From the NCBI RefSeq assembly GCF_024758005.1, contig NZ_CP103288.1, positions 1,612,001 through 1,676,000 of the forward strand: DNA of 64,000 bases. The letters run 5' to 3'. Source of the DNA: Pseudarthrobacter sp. NS4 (GTDB lineage: Bacteria > Actinomycetota > Actinomycetes > Actinomycetales > Micrococcaceae). The notes under the pieces are model-generated. The model saw nothing but the letters and a program-made list of their open reading frames with translations, did no database searches and was not told the DNA's origin. Position 1 is the first letter of the stretch. Every line of letters begins with the position of its first letter. Made by a program: the position numbers and the translations under genes. Positions 27,411 through 36,354 of this stretch are shown piece after piece.

Positions 27411-28481
27411 ATTAGCGAGCCAAGAATCAATGAGCGTATCCGCGTCCCCGAGGTGCGGCTGGTCGGCCCTGCAGGTGAACAGGTAGGCATCGTCCGTATT
27501 GATGATGCCCTCCGTCTGGCTGCCGAGTCCGACCTTGATCTCGTTGAAGTTGCACCTCAGGCGAAGCCTCCGGTGTGCAAGCTGATGGACTTCGGCAAGT
27601 ACAAGTACGAGGCCGCGGTCAAGGCACGCGAAGCACGGAAGAACCAGACGAACACAGTTCTGAAGGAAATCCGGTTCCGCCTGAAGATTGACACCCACGA
27701 CTACGAGACCAAGCGCGGCCATGCACTGCGCTTCCTCGGGGCCGGGGACAAGGTCAAGGCCATGATCCAGTTCCGCGGCCGTGAGCAGCAGCGTCCGGAA
27801 ATGGGCATCCGCCTGCTCCAGCGCTTTGCCGACGACGTCGCCGAAGTTGGAGTGGTTGAGTCCAGCCCCCGCATTGACGGCCGCAACATGGTCATGGTTG
27901 TTGGCCCGCTGAAGAACAAAGCTGAAGCCAAAGCTGAAGCCCGACGTGCGACCCAGCGCGCTGAAGCCAAGGCGCAGAACGAAGCCAAGGCATCCGGCCG
28001 TGTCGACGTCTCCGGCGACGACCAGGCACCGCTGACGCAGTCACTGGCGGACCTGCTCCCGGAGGGGTTCGCCATCACCACCGAGCCGGAAACCGAAGCA
28101 CCTGAGCAGACGCCGGCACCCGCCGTCGAGACTGCCGTGGCCGAAGCACCCGCTAAGGTAGCGGAAGCTCCCAAGCAGGAAGCGCCGAAGCAGGCGGCTC
28201 CCAAGCAGGAAGCGCCGAAGCAGGCGGCTCCCAAGCAGGAAGCGCCGAAGCAGGCGGCTCCCAAGCAGGGAGCGCCGAAGCAGGCAGCCCCCAAGGCTGC
28301 CGCGCCGGCTCCCAAGCCTGCCTCGGCCGAGAAGCCCGAAGCTGCCCCGGCAGCTGCGGCTCCGAAGCCGGCAGCGGTTCCTGCTCCGCCGAAGCCGGTG
28401 GCCAGGCCTGCTGCGCCGAAGCCCGCCGCCCGTCCTGCCCCCAAGGCAGTGCCGAAACCGGCCGGTAAGAAGACCACTTAG
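27411..28481 (+). CDS. infC: Translation initiation factor IF-3 with long repeat tail, AUU start
   Basis: 356 aa. The start is taken as ATT at 27411, because AGGAG ends 7 nt upstream and the protein then begins at the conserved [19 protein letters not shown]; no ATG, GTG or TTG fits there. AUU is the known autoregulatory start of infC in E. coli. IF3-N (residues 1-75) and IF3-C (about 80-170, to [17 protein letters not shown]) are complete. From about residue 175 a disordered Ala/Pro/Lys/Glu tail follows, with four 10-residue repeats of the [10 protein letters not shown] type. IF-3 normally has about 180-200 residues. Confidence 0.93.
   Translation: MSEPRINERIRVPEVRLVGPAGEQVGIVRIDDALRLAAESDLDLVEVAPQAKPPVCKLMDFGKYKYEAAVKAREARKNQTNTVLKEIRFRLKIDTHDYETKRGHALRFLGAGDKVKAMIQFRGREQQRPEMGIRLLQRFADDVAEVGVVESSPRIDGRNMVMVVGPLKNKAEAKAEARRATQRAEAKAQNEAKASGRVDVSGDDQAPLTQSLADLLPEGFAITTEPETEAPEQTPAPAVETAVAEAPAKVAEAPKQEAPKQAAPKQEAPKQAAPKQEAPKQAAPKQGAPKQAAPKAAAPAPKPASAEKPEAAPAAAAPKPAAVPAPPKPVARPAAPKPAARPAPKAVPKPAGKKTT
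28171..28290 (+). repeat. Tandem 30-bp repeat inside infC
   Basis: Three identical 30-bp units (28171-28200, 28201-28230, 28231-28260) and a fourth with three changes (28261-28290). Each encodes one Pro-Lys-Gln-(Glu/Gly)-Ala-Pro-Lys-Gln-Ala-Ala unit in frame. Such an array can gain or lose units by slippage. Confidence 0.95.
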
Positions 28482-28599
28482 TCCACAGCTGCCGGAGGCG
28501 CCGTCCTCCGGCAGTCAGCAACCAGCAAGCCGCCCGCAGGGGCGGCTGCGCGATAGAGCTGCAGGCATAGCCTGCGGATACGTAAGGAGATCGGTCCCC

Positions 28600-28794
28600 A
28601 TGCCGAAGATGAAGACCCACAGTGGTGCTAAGAAGCGCTTCAAGCTGACCGGCAGCGGCAAGCTGCGCCGCCAGCAGGCCAACCGCCGCCACTACCTGGA
28701 GCACAAGTCCTCCCGCCTGACCCGTCGCCTCGCCGGCGACAAGATCGTCTTCAAGGGCGACGCCAAGGTCATCCGGAAGATGCTCGGCATCTAA
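28600..28794 (+). CDS. rpmI: 50S ribosomal protein L35
   Basis: 64 aa, typical length. The start [22 protein letters not shown] and the basic composition are diagnostic. An AAGGAG Shine-Dalgarno precedes the ATG. It is the second gene of infC-rpmI-rplT, 118 bp after infC. Confidence 0.97.
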   Translation: MPKMKTHSGAKKRFKLTGSGKLRRQQANRRHYLEHKSSRLTRRLAGDKIVFKGDAKVIRKMLGI

Positions 28795-28912
28795 TTTCCA
28801 AGTTCTTTGACTGATAGCCACCTGGTTGTCAGTCACCTGCCAAACAGCCTTCTCAGGCCGCCGGGAAACCGGCAGTAGATGCTTGGGATCAGATTTTCGA
28901 AGGAGTACGCAC

Positions 28913-29299
28913 GTGGCACGTGTGAAGAGGGCGGTCAACGCCCACAAGAAGCGCCGGGTTATCCTTGAACGCGCAAAGGGCTACCGTGGACAGCGTTCAC
29001 GCCTGTACCGCAAGGCCAAAGAGCAGCTGCTGCACTCGTTTGTGTACAGCTACGGCGACCGCAAGAAGAAGAAGGGCGACTTCCGCCGCCTGTGGATCCA
29101 GCGCATCAACGCTGCGTCCCGCGCCAACGGCCTGACCTACAACCGCCTCATCCAGGGCCTGAAGGCCGCTGAGGTTGAGGTTGACCGCCGCATGCTGGCT
29201 GAGCTGGCCGTCTCCGACGCCAACGCTTTCGCTGCGCTGGTCCAGGTTGCCAAAGACTCCCTGCCTGCTGACACCTCCGCCAAGAAGGCTGTCGCCTGA
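28913..29299 (+). CDS. rplT: 50S ribosomal protein L20
   Basis: 128 aa from the GTG at 28913, with AAGGAG 8 nt upstream; the frame is open earlier but homology begins at [15 protein letters not shown]20 binds 23S rRNA early in assembly and in several bacteria represses its own operon. The C-terminal residues [13 protein letters not shown] are a short actinobacterial extension. Confidence 0.97.
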   Translation: MARVKRAVNAHKKRRVILERAKGYRGQRSRLYRKAKEQLLHSFVYSYGDRKKKKGDFRRLWIQRINAASRANGLTYNRLIQGLKAAEVEVDRRMLAELAVSDANAFAALVQVAKDSLPADTSAKKAVA

Positions 29300-29352
29300 C
29301 AACTGTCGGTTAACCGCACAGGGACGGTTCAGGAACGGGTGGCACCAGCCAC

Positions 29353-29358
29353 TACAGT
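29353..29358 (+). promoter_or_regulatory. -10 hexamer TACAGT of the TrmH-family gene, leaderless type
   Basis: TACAGT lies 6 nt before the ATG at 29365, with no Shine-Dalgarno between. It would separate this gene from the ribosomal operon. Confidence 0.45.
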
Positions 29359-29364
29359 TCTTAT

Positions 29365-30276
29365 ATGAACGAAACCGGGCGCCCGCAAGATTCTCCACTC
29401 TCCAACCCCCGAGCTGATCGGGTCAGGGACGTGGCAAAACTTGCAGGGCGCCCGGCCCGTTTAAAGCGTGGACAGTTCCTCGCGGAGGGGCCCCAGGCCG
29501 TGCGTGAAGCACTGAAACTCCACCAGGAGCGCCTCGCCTCGGGGGCTCCCGGCCTGGTCACTGAATTATTTGCCAGCGAAGCCTGCCTTGACCGGTTTCC
29601 CGAGTTCGAGGAGCTTGCCGAGGGCACCAGTGCCCGGCTGGCCACCGACGAGGTCCTTGCAGCCATGGCGGACACGGTCAACCCGCAGGGCATCATCGCC
29701 GTGTGCCGGTTTGTTGACGTTTCCCTGGAGGAAGTGCTCGACGCCGGACCCAGCCTGATCGCCGTGCTCTGCCAGGTCCGGGACCCCGGGAACGCCGGCA
29801 CAGTGCTCCGGGCGGCTGACTCGGCGGGGGCCGACGCCGTGGTCCTTACTTCCTCCAGCGTGGACATCTACAACCCCAAGGCCGTGCGTTCCACGGCGGG
29901 TTCCCTGTTCCACCTGCCGGTTGTGCTGGGTGCCGGCGTTGCCGAACTCGTGGCAGCCTGCAAGGCCCGGGGGATCGGCATCCTGGCGGCTGACGGTTAC
30001 GGACAGCTGAACCTCGATGCGCTGCAGGACGAGAACGCGCGGCGCCGGCTGACCGGTACCGGTCCGGAGCCGGCCTACGACCTGGCAGCTCCCACCGCCT
30101 GGCTGTTCGGCAACGAGGCCCAGGGGCTCTCTCAGGACGAGCTTGCGCTGGCAGACCACAGGGTGGCGGTCCCCGTCTATGGGGCAGCCGAAAGCCTTAA
30201 CCTGGGTACCGCCGCTACTGTTTGCCTCTATGCCAGTGCACGGTCGCAGCACACGACTGCCGGCATCCCCAACTAA
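29365..30276 (+). CDS. TrmH/SpoU-family RNA 2'-O-methyltransferase
   Basis: 303 aa. An N-terminal substrate-binding domain (residues 10-120, VRDVAKLAGRPARLKRGQFLAEGPQAVREAL) precedes the SPOUT knot with its three motifs: DPGNAGTVLRAADSAGADAVVL near 145, LFGNEAQGLS near 245 and SLNLGTAATVCLYA near 280. Such enzymes methylate ribose in rRNA or tRNA. The position after rplT, as in other actinobacteria, suggests 23S rRNA, but the target is not shown. In many genomes pheST follows; here it is 5 kb away. Confidence 0.93.
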   Translation: MNETGRPQDSPLSNPRADRVRDVAKLAGRPARLKRGQFLAEGPQAVREALKLHQERLASGAPGLVTELFASEACLDRFPEFEELAEGTSARLATDEVLAAMADTVNPQGIIAVCRFVDVSLEEVLDAGPSLIAVLCQVRDPGNAGTVLRAADSAGADAVVLTSSSVDIYNPKAVRSTAGSLFHLPVVLGAGVAELVAACKARGIGILAADGYGQLNLDALQDENARRRLTGTGPEPAYDLAAPTAWLFGNEAQGLSQDELALADHRVAVPVYGAAESLNLGTAATVCLYASARSQHTTAGIPN

Positions 30277-30315
30277 AACGCTGAGCTTCCGCGAGTGCTT
30301 TGGCGGCACAAATAA

Positions 30316-30338
30316 AGGCCCCGGATTACCCGGGGCCT
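30316..30338. terminator. Hairpin between the TrmH-family gene and the GlsB gene
   Basis: AGGCCCCGG pairs with CCGGGGCCT around ATTAC, followed by GTTGTGT. The genes are convergent, so it can serve both. Confidence 0.8.
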
Positions 30339-30361
30339 GTTGTGTATCAGTCGACGGAACA

Positions 30362-30637
30362 TCAGGGTGCGCGGGTGGCCTTTCCGCGTCCGGTGATGGC
30401 TCCGTAGATGCCGGCAACTACCAGTCCGCCGACTATAGCGAGAATCCAGGTGCCAAGGTCGAAGAAGGCAAGATCGCCCCTGTTGAACACGAGGCTTCCG
30501 ATCCAGCCGCCAACGATGGCACCCACCACGCCCAGAACAAGGCTGGTGACCCAACCGCCGCCAACCCGTCCAGGCATGACCGCCTTAACGATGGCCCCTA
30601 CAATGAGGCCCAGAATAATCCAAGCAAGAAAACCCAT
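30362..30637 (-). CDS. GlsB/YeaQ/YmgE-family stress membrane protein
   Basis: 91 aa with three hydrophobic helices, beginning MGFLAWIILGLIVGAIVKAVMPG and carrying GGWVTSLVLGVVGAIVGGWIG, the signature of this transglycosylase-associated family. These are small stress-induced inner-membrane proteins without a known reaction. The ATG is preceded by a near-perfect AAGGAGGAG. The 250-bp stretch upstream to the next gene holds no further gene that I can support. Confidence 0.93.
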   Translation of the reverse strand: MGFLAWIILGLIVGAIVKAVMPGRVGGGWVTSLVLGVVGAIVGGWIGSLVFNRGDLAFFDLGTWILAIVGGLVVAGIYGAITGRGKATRAP

Positions 30638-30860
30638 GTCTCCTCCTTTTTGGTTACCGGGATTTAATGCCCGATGAGCCTCAAGCTAACATAACGGCAC
30701 CTTGATGTCAGCAGGCTTACGGCAGGAGTGCTGATGCACGCTTGGCTCCGCGTGAATACGTATCCACTGGGCGGAACCAGGCCTGACAGGCCATAAACCG
30801 ACGGACTCCGTCTGAGCAGGGTTCAGGACACGAAATGGTCACGAAGCCACAGCCTGAAGA

Positions 30861-30902
30861 CCGCTGGCCGCCTGCCCCGAAGGGGAATCAGGCGGTCAGC
30901 GG
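30861..30902 (-). terminator. Terminator overlapping the stop codon of the second MFS gene
   Basis: On the minus strand CCGCTGACCGCCTG pairs with CAGGCGGCCAGCGG (one G-T pair) and encloses an inner CCCCTTCGGGG hairpin. The TGA stop codon lies inside the first arm, so the last codons of the gene form half of the stem. Confidence 0.7.
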
Positions 30903-32096
30903 CTTTTTGCGTTCCAGGGCGCCGCTGATGATGGCGACGCCGAAGCCAAGGACGGCCAGGACGGCACCCACCAGCGCCGGGGCCACGTAGCCCCAGCCCA
31001 GCGCGATGACGAGTCCGCCCAGGAAGGCCCCGAGCGCATTTGCGACGTTCAGCGCAGCGTGGTTCAGGGACGAAGCCAGGGAGGGTGCCTCGGGGGAGGC
31101 GTCGAGCAGCCTGGTCTGCAGCGCGGGAATCAGCATGGACCCGGCAGCGCCCACCACGAACACCATGACAAAGGCCGACCATGGCCATTGCACCGCCACG
31201 GCGTAGACCACCAAAGCCACTGCTATGGCCGGCAGCACCTTGTAGAGGGTTCCCATGACCGACTTGTCAGCCATCCGGCCGCCCACGATGTTGCCCGCCA
31301 CCATGCCCAGCCCGTAGAGGGCAACCACCACGGGAATCAGCGACGACGGGATCCCCGCCACCAGCGTCATGGTGTGGGCGATGTACGTGTAGGTGGCGAA
31401 GAAGCCGCCGAAGCCCACCACGCCGATCAGGATGGCAAGCCACACCTGCAGCCGTTTGAGAGCGCCCAGTTCCCGGACAATGCTCGCATCGGGGTGGGCC
31501 TGCTGGAAGGGGACAAACCGCCACACCAGTGCCAGCGTCAGCAGCCCGATCATGCCCACCAGGACAAACAGCAGCCGCCAGCCGTACGCCTGGCCCAGCC
31601 AGGTAGCGAACGGGACACCAATAACGTTGGAGATGCTCAGCCCGGCCATCACCATCGAGATGGCCCAGCCGCGCTTCGTGGGCGGAACCAGGGATGCGGC
31701 GATGACCGCTGCGACCCCGAAAAACGCCCCGTGCGGCAGCCCGGCGGCAAATCGCGAAACCAGCATGGTCCCATAGTCGGGGGCGATGAACGATGTCAGG
31801 TTGGCCACGGTGAAGAACAGCATGAGTCCGAGCGCCAGGTGCTTGCGGGGGAGTTTCGCGCCAACCGCGGCCAGCAACGGGGCTCCCACCACCACGCCCA
31901 GTGCGTAGGCGGAAATAAGGTGCCCCGCTTCCGGGGTGGTGATTCCGAGGCCCTGCTCCACCTCCTTCAGCAGGCCCATCATGGTGAACTCGGTGACGCC
32001 GATGCCCACACCACCCATCGCAAGAGAGACGATGGCCATCGCCAGGTTGTGGGACGTGGCGGGGGTAGCCGTGGACGTTTGGAGGGCGCTGCTCAT
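30888..32096 (-). CDS. MFS transporter, AraJ/arabinose-efflux type
   Basis: 402 aa from the ATG at 32096; the frame is open for 30 more residues upstream, but the conserved part begins MAIVSLAMGGVGIGVTEFTMMGLL. Twelve helices are predicted, with LPRKHLAL as the remnant of the loop 2-3 signature and the helix 5 motif SIVMAGLSISNVIGVPFATWLGQ. This pattern is that of the DHA1 efflux family (AraJ, YdhP, Cmx). It probably exports a small molecule, with the substrate unknown. Confidence 0.9.
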   Translation of the reverse strand: MSSALQTSTATPATSHNLAMAIVSLAMGGVGIGVTEFTMMGLLKEVEQGLGITTPEAGHLISAYALGVVVGAPLLAAVGAKLPRKHLALGLMLFFTVANLTSFIAPDYGTMLVSRFAAGLPHGAFFGVAAVIAASLVPPTKRGWAISMVMAGLSISNVIGVPFATWLGQAYGWRLLFVLVGMIGLLTLALVWRFVPFQQAHPDASIVRELGALKRLQVWLAILIGVVGFGGFFATYTYIAHTMTLVAGIPSSLIPVVVALYGLGMVAGNIVGGRMADKSVMGTLYKVLPAIAVALVVYAVAVQWPWSAFVMVFVVGAAGSMLIPALQTRLLDASPEAPSLASSLNHAALNVANALGAFLGGLVIALGWGYVAPALVGAVLAVLGFGVAIISGALERKKPLTA

Positions 32097-32244
32097 AAGC
32101 CTGCTTTTCGAAGAATTACTGGTGGGGAAGGACTGTTGCCACGGCAGCGGGGCGGACGGGCTGGAACCCTGATGGGAAACCATCACAGCCGGAGGAGTAT
32201 TCCCGGCATTGGGTCAAGTACCCGGGTGCATCCATTGTCCCCCA

Positions 32245-32250
32245 TAGAAT
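32245..32250 (+). promoter_or_regulatory. -10 hexamer TAGAAT of the NUDIX gene, leaderless type
   Basis: TAGAAT lies 6 nt before the GTG at 32257. No Shine-Dalgarno is present. Confidence 0.55.
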
Positions 32251-32256
32251 AAAGCG

Positions 32257-32706
32257 GTGACTGGACTGATTCAGGTGGTGGGCGGCGCCGTAGTGGACAA
32301 CTTGACGGAACCGGCCATGCTGCTGGTGGCGAGGCGCAGTGCGCCCGAGAAACTGGCGGGCCTGTGGGAGTTTCCCGGCGGCAAGGTGGAGCCCGGCGAG
32401 GACCCGGAAGCGGCCCTGACCCGGGAACTGTTCGAGGAACTGGGCATCACTGTCCGACTGGGCCCGGAACTTCCCGCTGAAAACGCCGACGGGTGGCCGC
32501 TGAACGAACGGGCGTCCATGCGGGTCTGGTTTGCGGAAATCATCCGCGGCCAGCCCCGGCCTTTGGAGGACCACGATGAACTGCGCTGGGTGCCGCTGGC
32601 GGACCCGGACGCGGTCCTTGGGCTGCCCTGGATTCCTGCGGATTTCCCGATTGTCCGGGCGCTGCTGACAACGCTGGCCGTCCCTGCCGGACCGGCATTC
32701 AGCTAG
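32257..32706 (+). CDS. NUDIX hydrolase, MutT-like NTP pyrophosphohydrolase
   Basis: 149 aa, GTG start. The NUDIX box is complete at about residues 42-64: GGKVEPGEDPEAALTREL followed by FEELGI, with every catalytic Gly and Glu. The start IQVVGGAVVD...LLVARRSAPEKLAGLWEFPGG is typical of MutT-type enzymes that clean the nucleotide pool of oxidised (d)NTPs. It is convergent with the radical SAM gene, with 3 bp between their stops. Confidence 0.92.
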   Translation: MTGLIQVVGGAVVDNLTEPAMLLVARRSAPEKLAGLWEFPGGKVEPGEDPEAALTRELFEELGITVRLGPELPAENADGWPLNERASMRVWFAEIIRGQPRPLEDHDELRWVPLADPDAVLGLPWIPADFPIVRALLTTLAVPAGPAFS

Positions 32707-32709
32707 GAC

Positions 32710-33834
32710 CTAAAGCTGGAAAAGGGACCCCTGGGTTGCCTGGCCTGTTTGTCCGCCTGCGGGTCCACTGCCCTGGGCAAGGCCGCCCGCAGGAGCCTCC
32801 GGAATGATGCCTGCCGGGTATTCCGCTTCCTCGCCGCGCGGATCGTCCAGGTCCCGATGGCTGAAACCAGCCGAATGGGAAAATCCGTGCCGCGCCTTGA
32901 AGTAGCGGACCTTTCCCGCCAGCCAGCTGCGGTACTCCTTGGACGCATAAGAGCCCGTTTCGTACAGGCGCCGGTAGCGGCCGGCCAGCTCCGGATGGTT
33001 CGCCGCAATCCACTTCATAAACCATTCACGGGTTCCCGGCTTCAGGTACAGCGCCCCGGCGGTGACGCCCGTGGCACCCGCGGCAGCCAGGGAAGCGAAA
33101 AGCGCATCCAATGCTTCGTCGCTGTCGGAGAGCCACGGGAGGATGGGCATGGCCATCACACCGCAGGGCAGGCCGGCCTCGCGGAGCCGGGACACGAGCT
33201 TCAGCCGCGCCCGGGGTCCGGGCGTGCCAGGCTCGATGGCTTCGGAAAGGGCTTCGTTGGTCATGGCCAGCGATATGCCCAGACCCACCGGCACCTGGGT
33301 GGCGGCACTCTTCAGCAACGGAATGTCCCGCGCCAGCAGGGTGCCCTTGGTGAGGATGGAGAGGGGTGTGCCCGAGTCGGCAAGGGCGGAGATGATTCCG
33401 GGCATCAGGCGGTACCGCCCCTCGGCCCGCTGGTAAGGGTCCGTGTTGGTGCCCAGTGCCACCTGCTGGCGGCACCAGGATGGCTTGGCGAGTTCCTTGC
33501 GGAGGACCTCGGCCGCATTGACCTTGACCACCACCTGACTGTCAAAGTCCAGGCCGGCGTCGAAGTCCAGGTACGTGTGGCTTTTGCGGGCGAAGCAGTA
33601 AACGCACGCGTGGCTGCAGCCCCGGTAGGGGTTGACGGTCCACTCGAACGGCATGCGCGAACCGGTGGGAACCCTGTTAAGCACCGATTTTGCGGTCACC
33701 TCATGAAACGTGATGCCGGCGAAGTCGGGCGTGGTCACCGAGCGGACCAGCCCGGCAAGGGGGAGGAGCGCCGGCACAGGGCCGCTGGCTTCCTGCGCGG
33801 GTGCCGGCACCAATGCTTGTGCGTCCCATCTCAT
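32710..33834 (-). CDS. Radical SAM protein of the Rv2578c / SplB-like family, SOS-controlled
   Basis: 374 aa from the ATG at 33834. The earlier in-frame ATG at 33852 lies inside the LexA operator and upstream of the expected transcript start, so it is unlikely. The 4Fe-4S motif is C-SHA-C-VY-C near residue 75, in RGCSHACVYCFARKSH; later segments LGTNTDPYQRAEGRYRLMPGI and LSILTKGTLLARDIPLL match the COG1533 group that includes spore photoproduct lyase. A DNA-damage role is inferred from the operator and the family. The last 50 residues are Gly/Pro/Gln-rich. Convergent with the NUDIX gene. Confidence 0.9.
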   Translation of the reverse strand: MRWDAQALVPAPAQEASGPVPALLPLAGLVRSVTTPDFAGITFHEVTAKSVLNRVPTGSRMPFEWTVNPYRGCSHACVYCFARKSHTYLDFDAGLDFDSQVVVKVNAAEVLRKELAKPSWCRQQVALGTNTDPYQRAEGRYRLMPGIISALADSGTPLSILTKGTLLARDIPLLKSAATQVPVGLGISLAMTNEALSEAIEPGTPGPRARLKLVSRLREAGLPCGVMAMPILPWLSDSDEALDALFASLAAAGATGVTAGALYLKPGTREWFMKWIAANHPELAGRYRRLYETGSYASKEYRSWLAGKVRYFKARHGFSHSAGFSHRDLDDPRGEEAEYPAGIIPEAPAGGLAQGSGPAGGQTGQATQGSLFQL

Positions 33835-33840
33835 AGACCT

Positions 33841-33869
33841 ATTCGAAGACATGTTCGAATTTAAGTCAA
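33841..33869 (-). promoter_or_regulatory. Promoter of the radical SAM gene with SOS box in the spacer
   Basis: On the minus strand, -35 TTGACT (33864-33869), a 17-bp spacer and -10 TCGAAT (33841-33846), then 6 nt to the ATG. The LexA operator TCGAAGACATGTTCGA fills 33843-33858, covering the spacer and most of the -10. This predicts a tightly repressed, leaderless transcript. Confidence 0.8.
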
Positions 33870-33880
33870 GACGGCATTCC

Positions 33881-34552
33881 TCAGGCCGGCAGCCCTGGCT
33901 GCAGCTCCCAGACCACCGTCACGGCGGAATCCACCCTGCTTTCGCCCGGTTCAATGGCGACACTTTCCACCGCACTGGCACGCTGAATCCCTGCGAGCGG
34001 TGCCGGACCCTGCCCGGGGCTATGCTCCGTCACGGAAACTACCTGCCCCAACGTGGCTGAAGCCAGGCCGGCGAACTGGCGGGCGGCCTGGAGCGCATCC
34101 TGCCACGCGGCTGCGCGCGCCTGCTCCCTGACTGCGAAGTCATTCGAAAGGGTCAGCTGGAGGCTGTTGAGCCGGACATTGTTGCCGCCGGCCCGGACTG
34201 CGTCGGCTATGGTGCCCGATGCAGTCCCCACATCCAGAAGGCGGACACTGAGGGAACTGACGGCGATATAACCCGCAACCTGCTGGCCTTCGCCCTCGCG
34301 CCAGACCAGGTCGGCGCGCACCGTGAGGCCGGTTGTGCGGATGTCCGCGGCAGCAACGCCACGGCTGCGGAATACGTCCGCAACTGCCGCCAAATCTGCG
34401 CCCGCGGCAGAATAGGCAGCATCAACCGACCTGTCGCGGCATTCCACACCGATGGAGACCAGCATCACATCCGGGGCCGCTTCTGCCCATCCTGCCCCCG
34501 TCACAGTGACGGTGCCTGCTGCTCCAACCTGCTCCTTGTTCTCCCGGCCCAT
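33881..34552 (-). CDS. SIMPL-domain protein
   Basis: 223 aa from the ATG at 34552; GTG or ATG codons further up lie inside the preceding gene. The SIMPL (DUF541) core is visible from about residue 15: TVTVTGAGWAEAAPDVMLVSIGVE, then GLTVRADLVWREGEGQQVAGYIAVSSLSVRL and ALQAARQFAGLASATLGQVVSV. The family includes periplasmic or extracellular proteins and the IRAK-binding SIMPL; no reaction is known. No signal peptide is seen here, unlike most bacterial members. It starts 2 bp after the stop of the HExxH gene and is probably coupled to it. Confidence 0.85.
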   Translation of the reverse strand: MGRENKEQVGAAGTVTVTGAGWAEAAPDVMLVSIGVECRDRSVDAAYSAAGADLAAVADVFRSRGVAAADIRTTGLTVRADLVWREGEGQQVAGYIAVSSLSVRLLDVGTASGTIADAVRAGGNNVRLNSLQLTLSNDFAVREQARAAAWQDALQAARQFAGLASATLGQVVSVTEHSPGQGPAPLAGIQRASAVESVAIEPGESRVDSAVTVVWELQPGLPA

Positions 34553-34554
34553 GA

Positions 34555-35091
34555 TCAGCCCCGGCTTTCCGGAAAGCGGGTGGGCCTCCGGCCCGGCATG
34601 GACGGCCACACAGGCCTCGGGGGAAAGACCCTCCTGCGGCCCAGGTGAGCGGCGTCCACGGAAGGGTAACCTCCAGCGGCCAGGCCGGCCTGCCGTTCAA
34701 AGACGTTGGCGGTCCCCGGATTGCCGGTCCGCACGACGGACCAGCCGGCGGCAACAAAATACAGCGGGATGAGAGGGACTCCCAGGCACCAGGCGTACTG
34801 CGTGCAGTGCTTTTCCTCGTGGCGCAGCAGCCCGGGCAGGGACAGCAGGTCCTCAGCCGGGCCCCGGCAGAGCACCACGTTCCCCAGCGTAAATGCCCGG
34901 GCGAAGGGCAACTGCCACCTGTAGTCCCCGGCAAGGAGCAGGCCACGTGGTCCCTTGCTGAGGCGGGCACGTGCGGCAACTGCCACAGCCACGCCCAGCA
35001 ACGTACTGCCGTTGACCAGGTTCGCGGCCTGCCTCAGCCGCTGCCCAGCGGAAAGTGGAGGTAGGGATCCCGGACGCTGCCGCAGTGTCAT
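34555..35091 (-). CDS. Small membrane protein with HExxH motif
   Basis: 178 aa from the ATG at 35091, supported by TACCAT 6 nt upstream; the frame is open earlier. A hydrophobic segment near residue 35 (NGSTLLGVAVAVAARARL) and a clear membrane helix near 105-125 (LGVPLIPLYFVAAGWSVV) flank the motif RHEEKHCTQYAW, an HExxH as in zinc peptidases. The segment LPFARAFTLGNVVLCR precedes it. No third zinc ligand can be assigned, so activity is uncertain. I do not recognise the family. It pairs with the SIMPL gene. Confidence 0.75.
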   Translation of the reverse strand: MTLRQRPGSLPPLSAGQRLRQAANLVNGSTLLGVAVAVAARARLSKGPRGLLLAGDYRWQLPFARAFTLGNVVLCRGPAEDLLSLPGLLRHEEKHCTQYAWCLGVPLIPLYFVAAGWSVVRTGNPGTANVFERQAGLAAGGYPSVDAAHLGRRRVFPPRPVWPSMPGRRPTRFPESRG

Positions 35092-35097
35092 GAGGCC

Positions 35098-35103
35098 ATG
35101 GTA
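35098..35103 (-). promoter_or_regulatory. -10 hexamer TACCAT of the HExxH gene, leaderless type
   Basis: On the minus strand TACCAT lies 6 nt before the ATG at 35091. The remaining 187 bp to pheS hold no gene I can support. Confidence 0.45.
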
Positions 35104-35290
35104 GCCGGAGGGTTCAATTAGACTGGAGGGCAGTGGCCGCCGGTTTTGCCGGTGAGCCCTGACCTGGTCATTGAATGAACTGAAATTGAGGACATTCATC
35201 CATGACCTGCCAGTGACGGACGCGCCGCCGGGAGACCGTGCAGGGCCGCTCTGCTCGCCGGCAGCCACGACTCTTAGCTAAGAACAGTAG

Positions 35291-36352
<1,062 letters not shown>

Positions 36353-36354
36353 CA

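Noticed and set aside
28171..28290. Regular 30-bp repeats considered as a CRISPR array
   Set aside because: The units are contiguous without spacers and translate in frame within infC.
31059..32252. 397-codon plus-strand frame opposite the MFS gene
   Set aside because: His/Gln/Gly-rich translation with no hydrophobic pattern or motif; the minus-strand frame has twelve membrane helices.
33850..33852. Upstream ATG as the start of the radical SAM gene
   Set aside because: It lies within the LexA operator, in the promoter spacer and upstream of the expected transcript start; the ATG at 33834 is at the leaderless distance.
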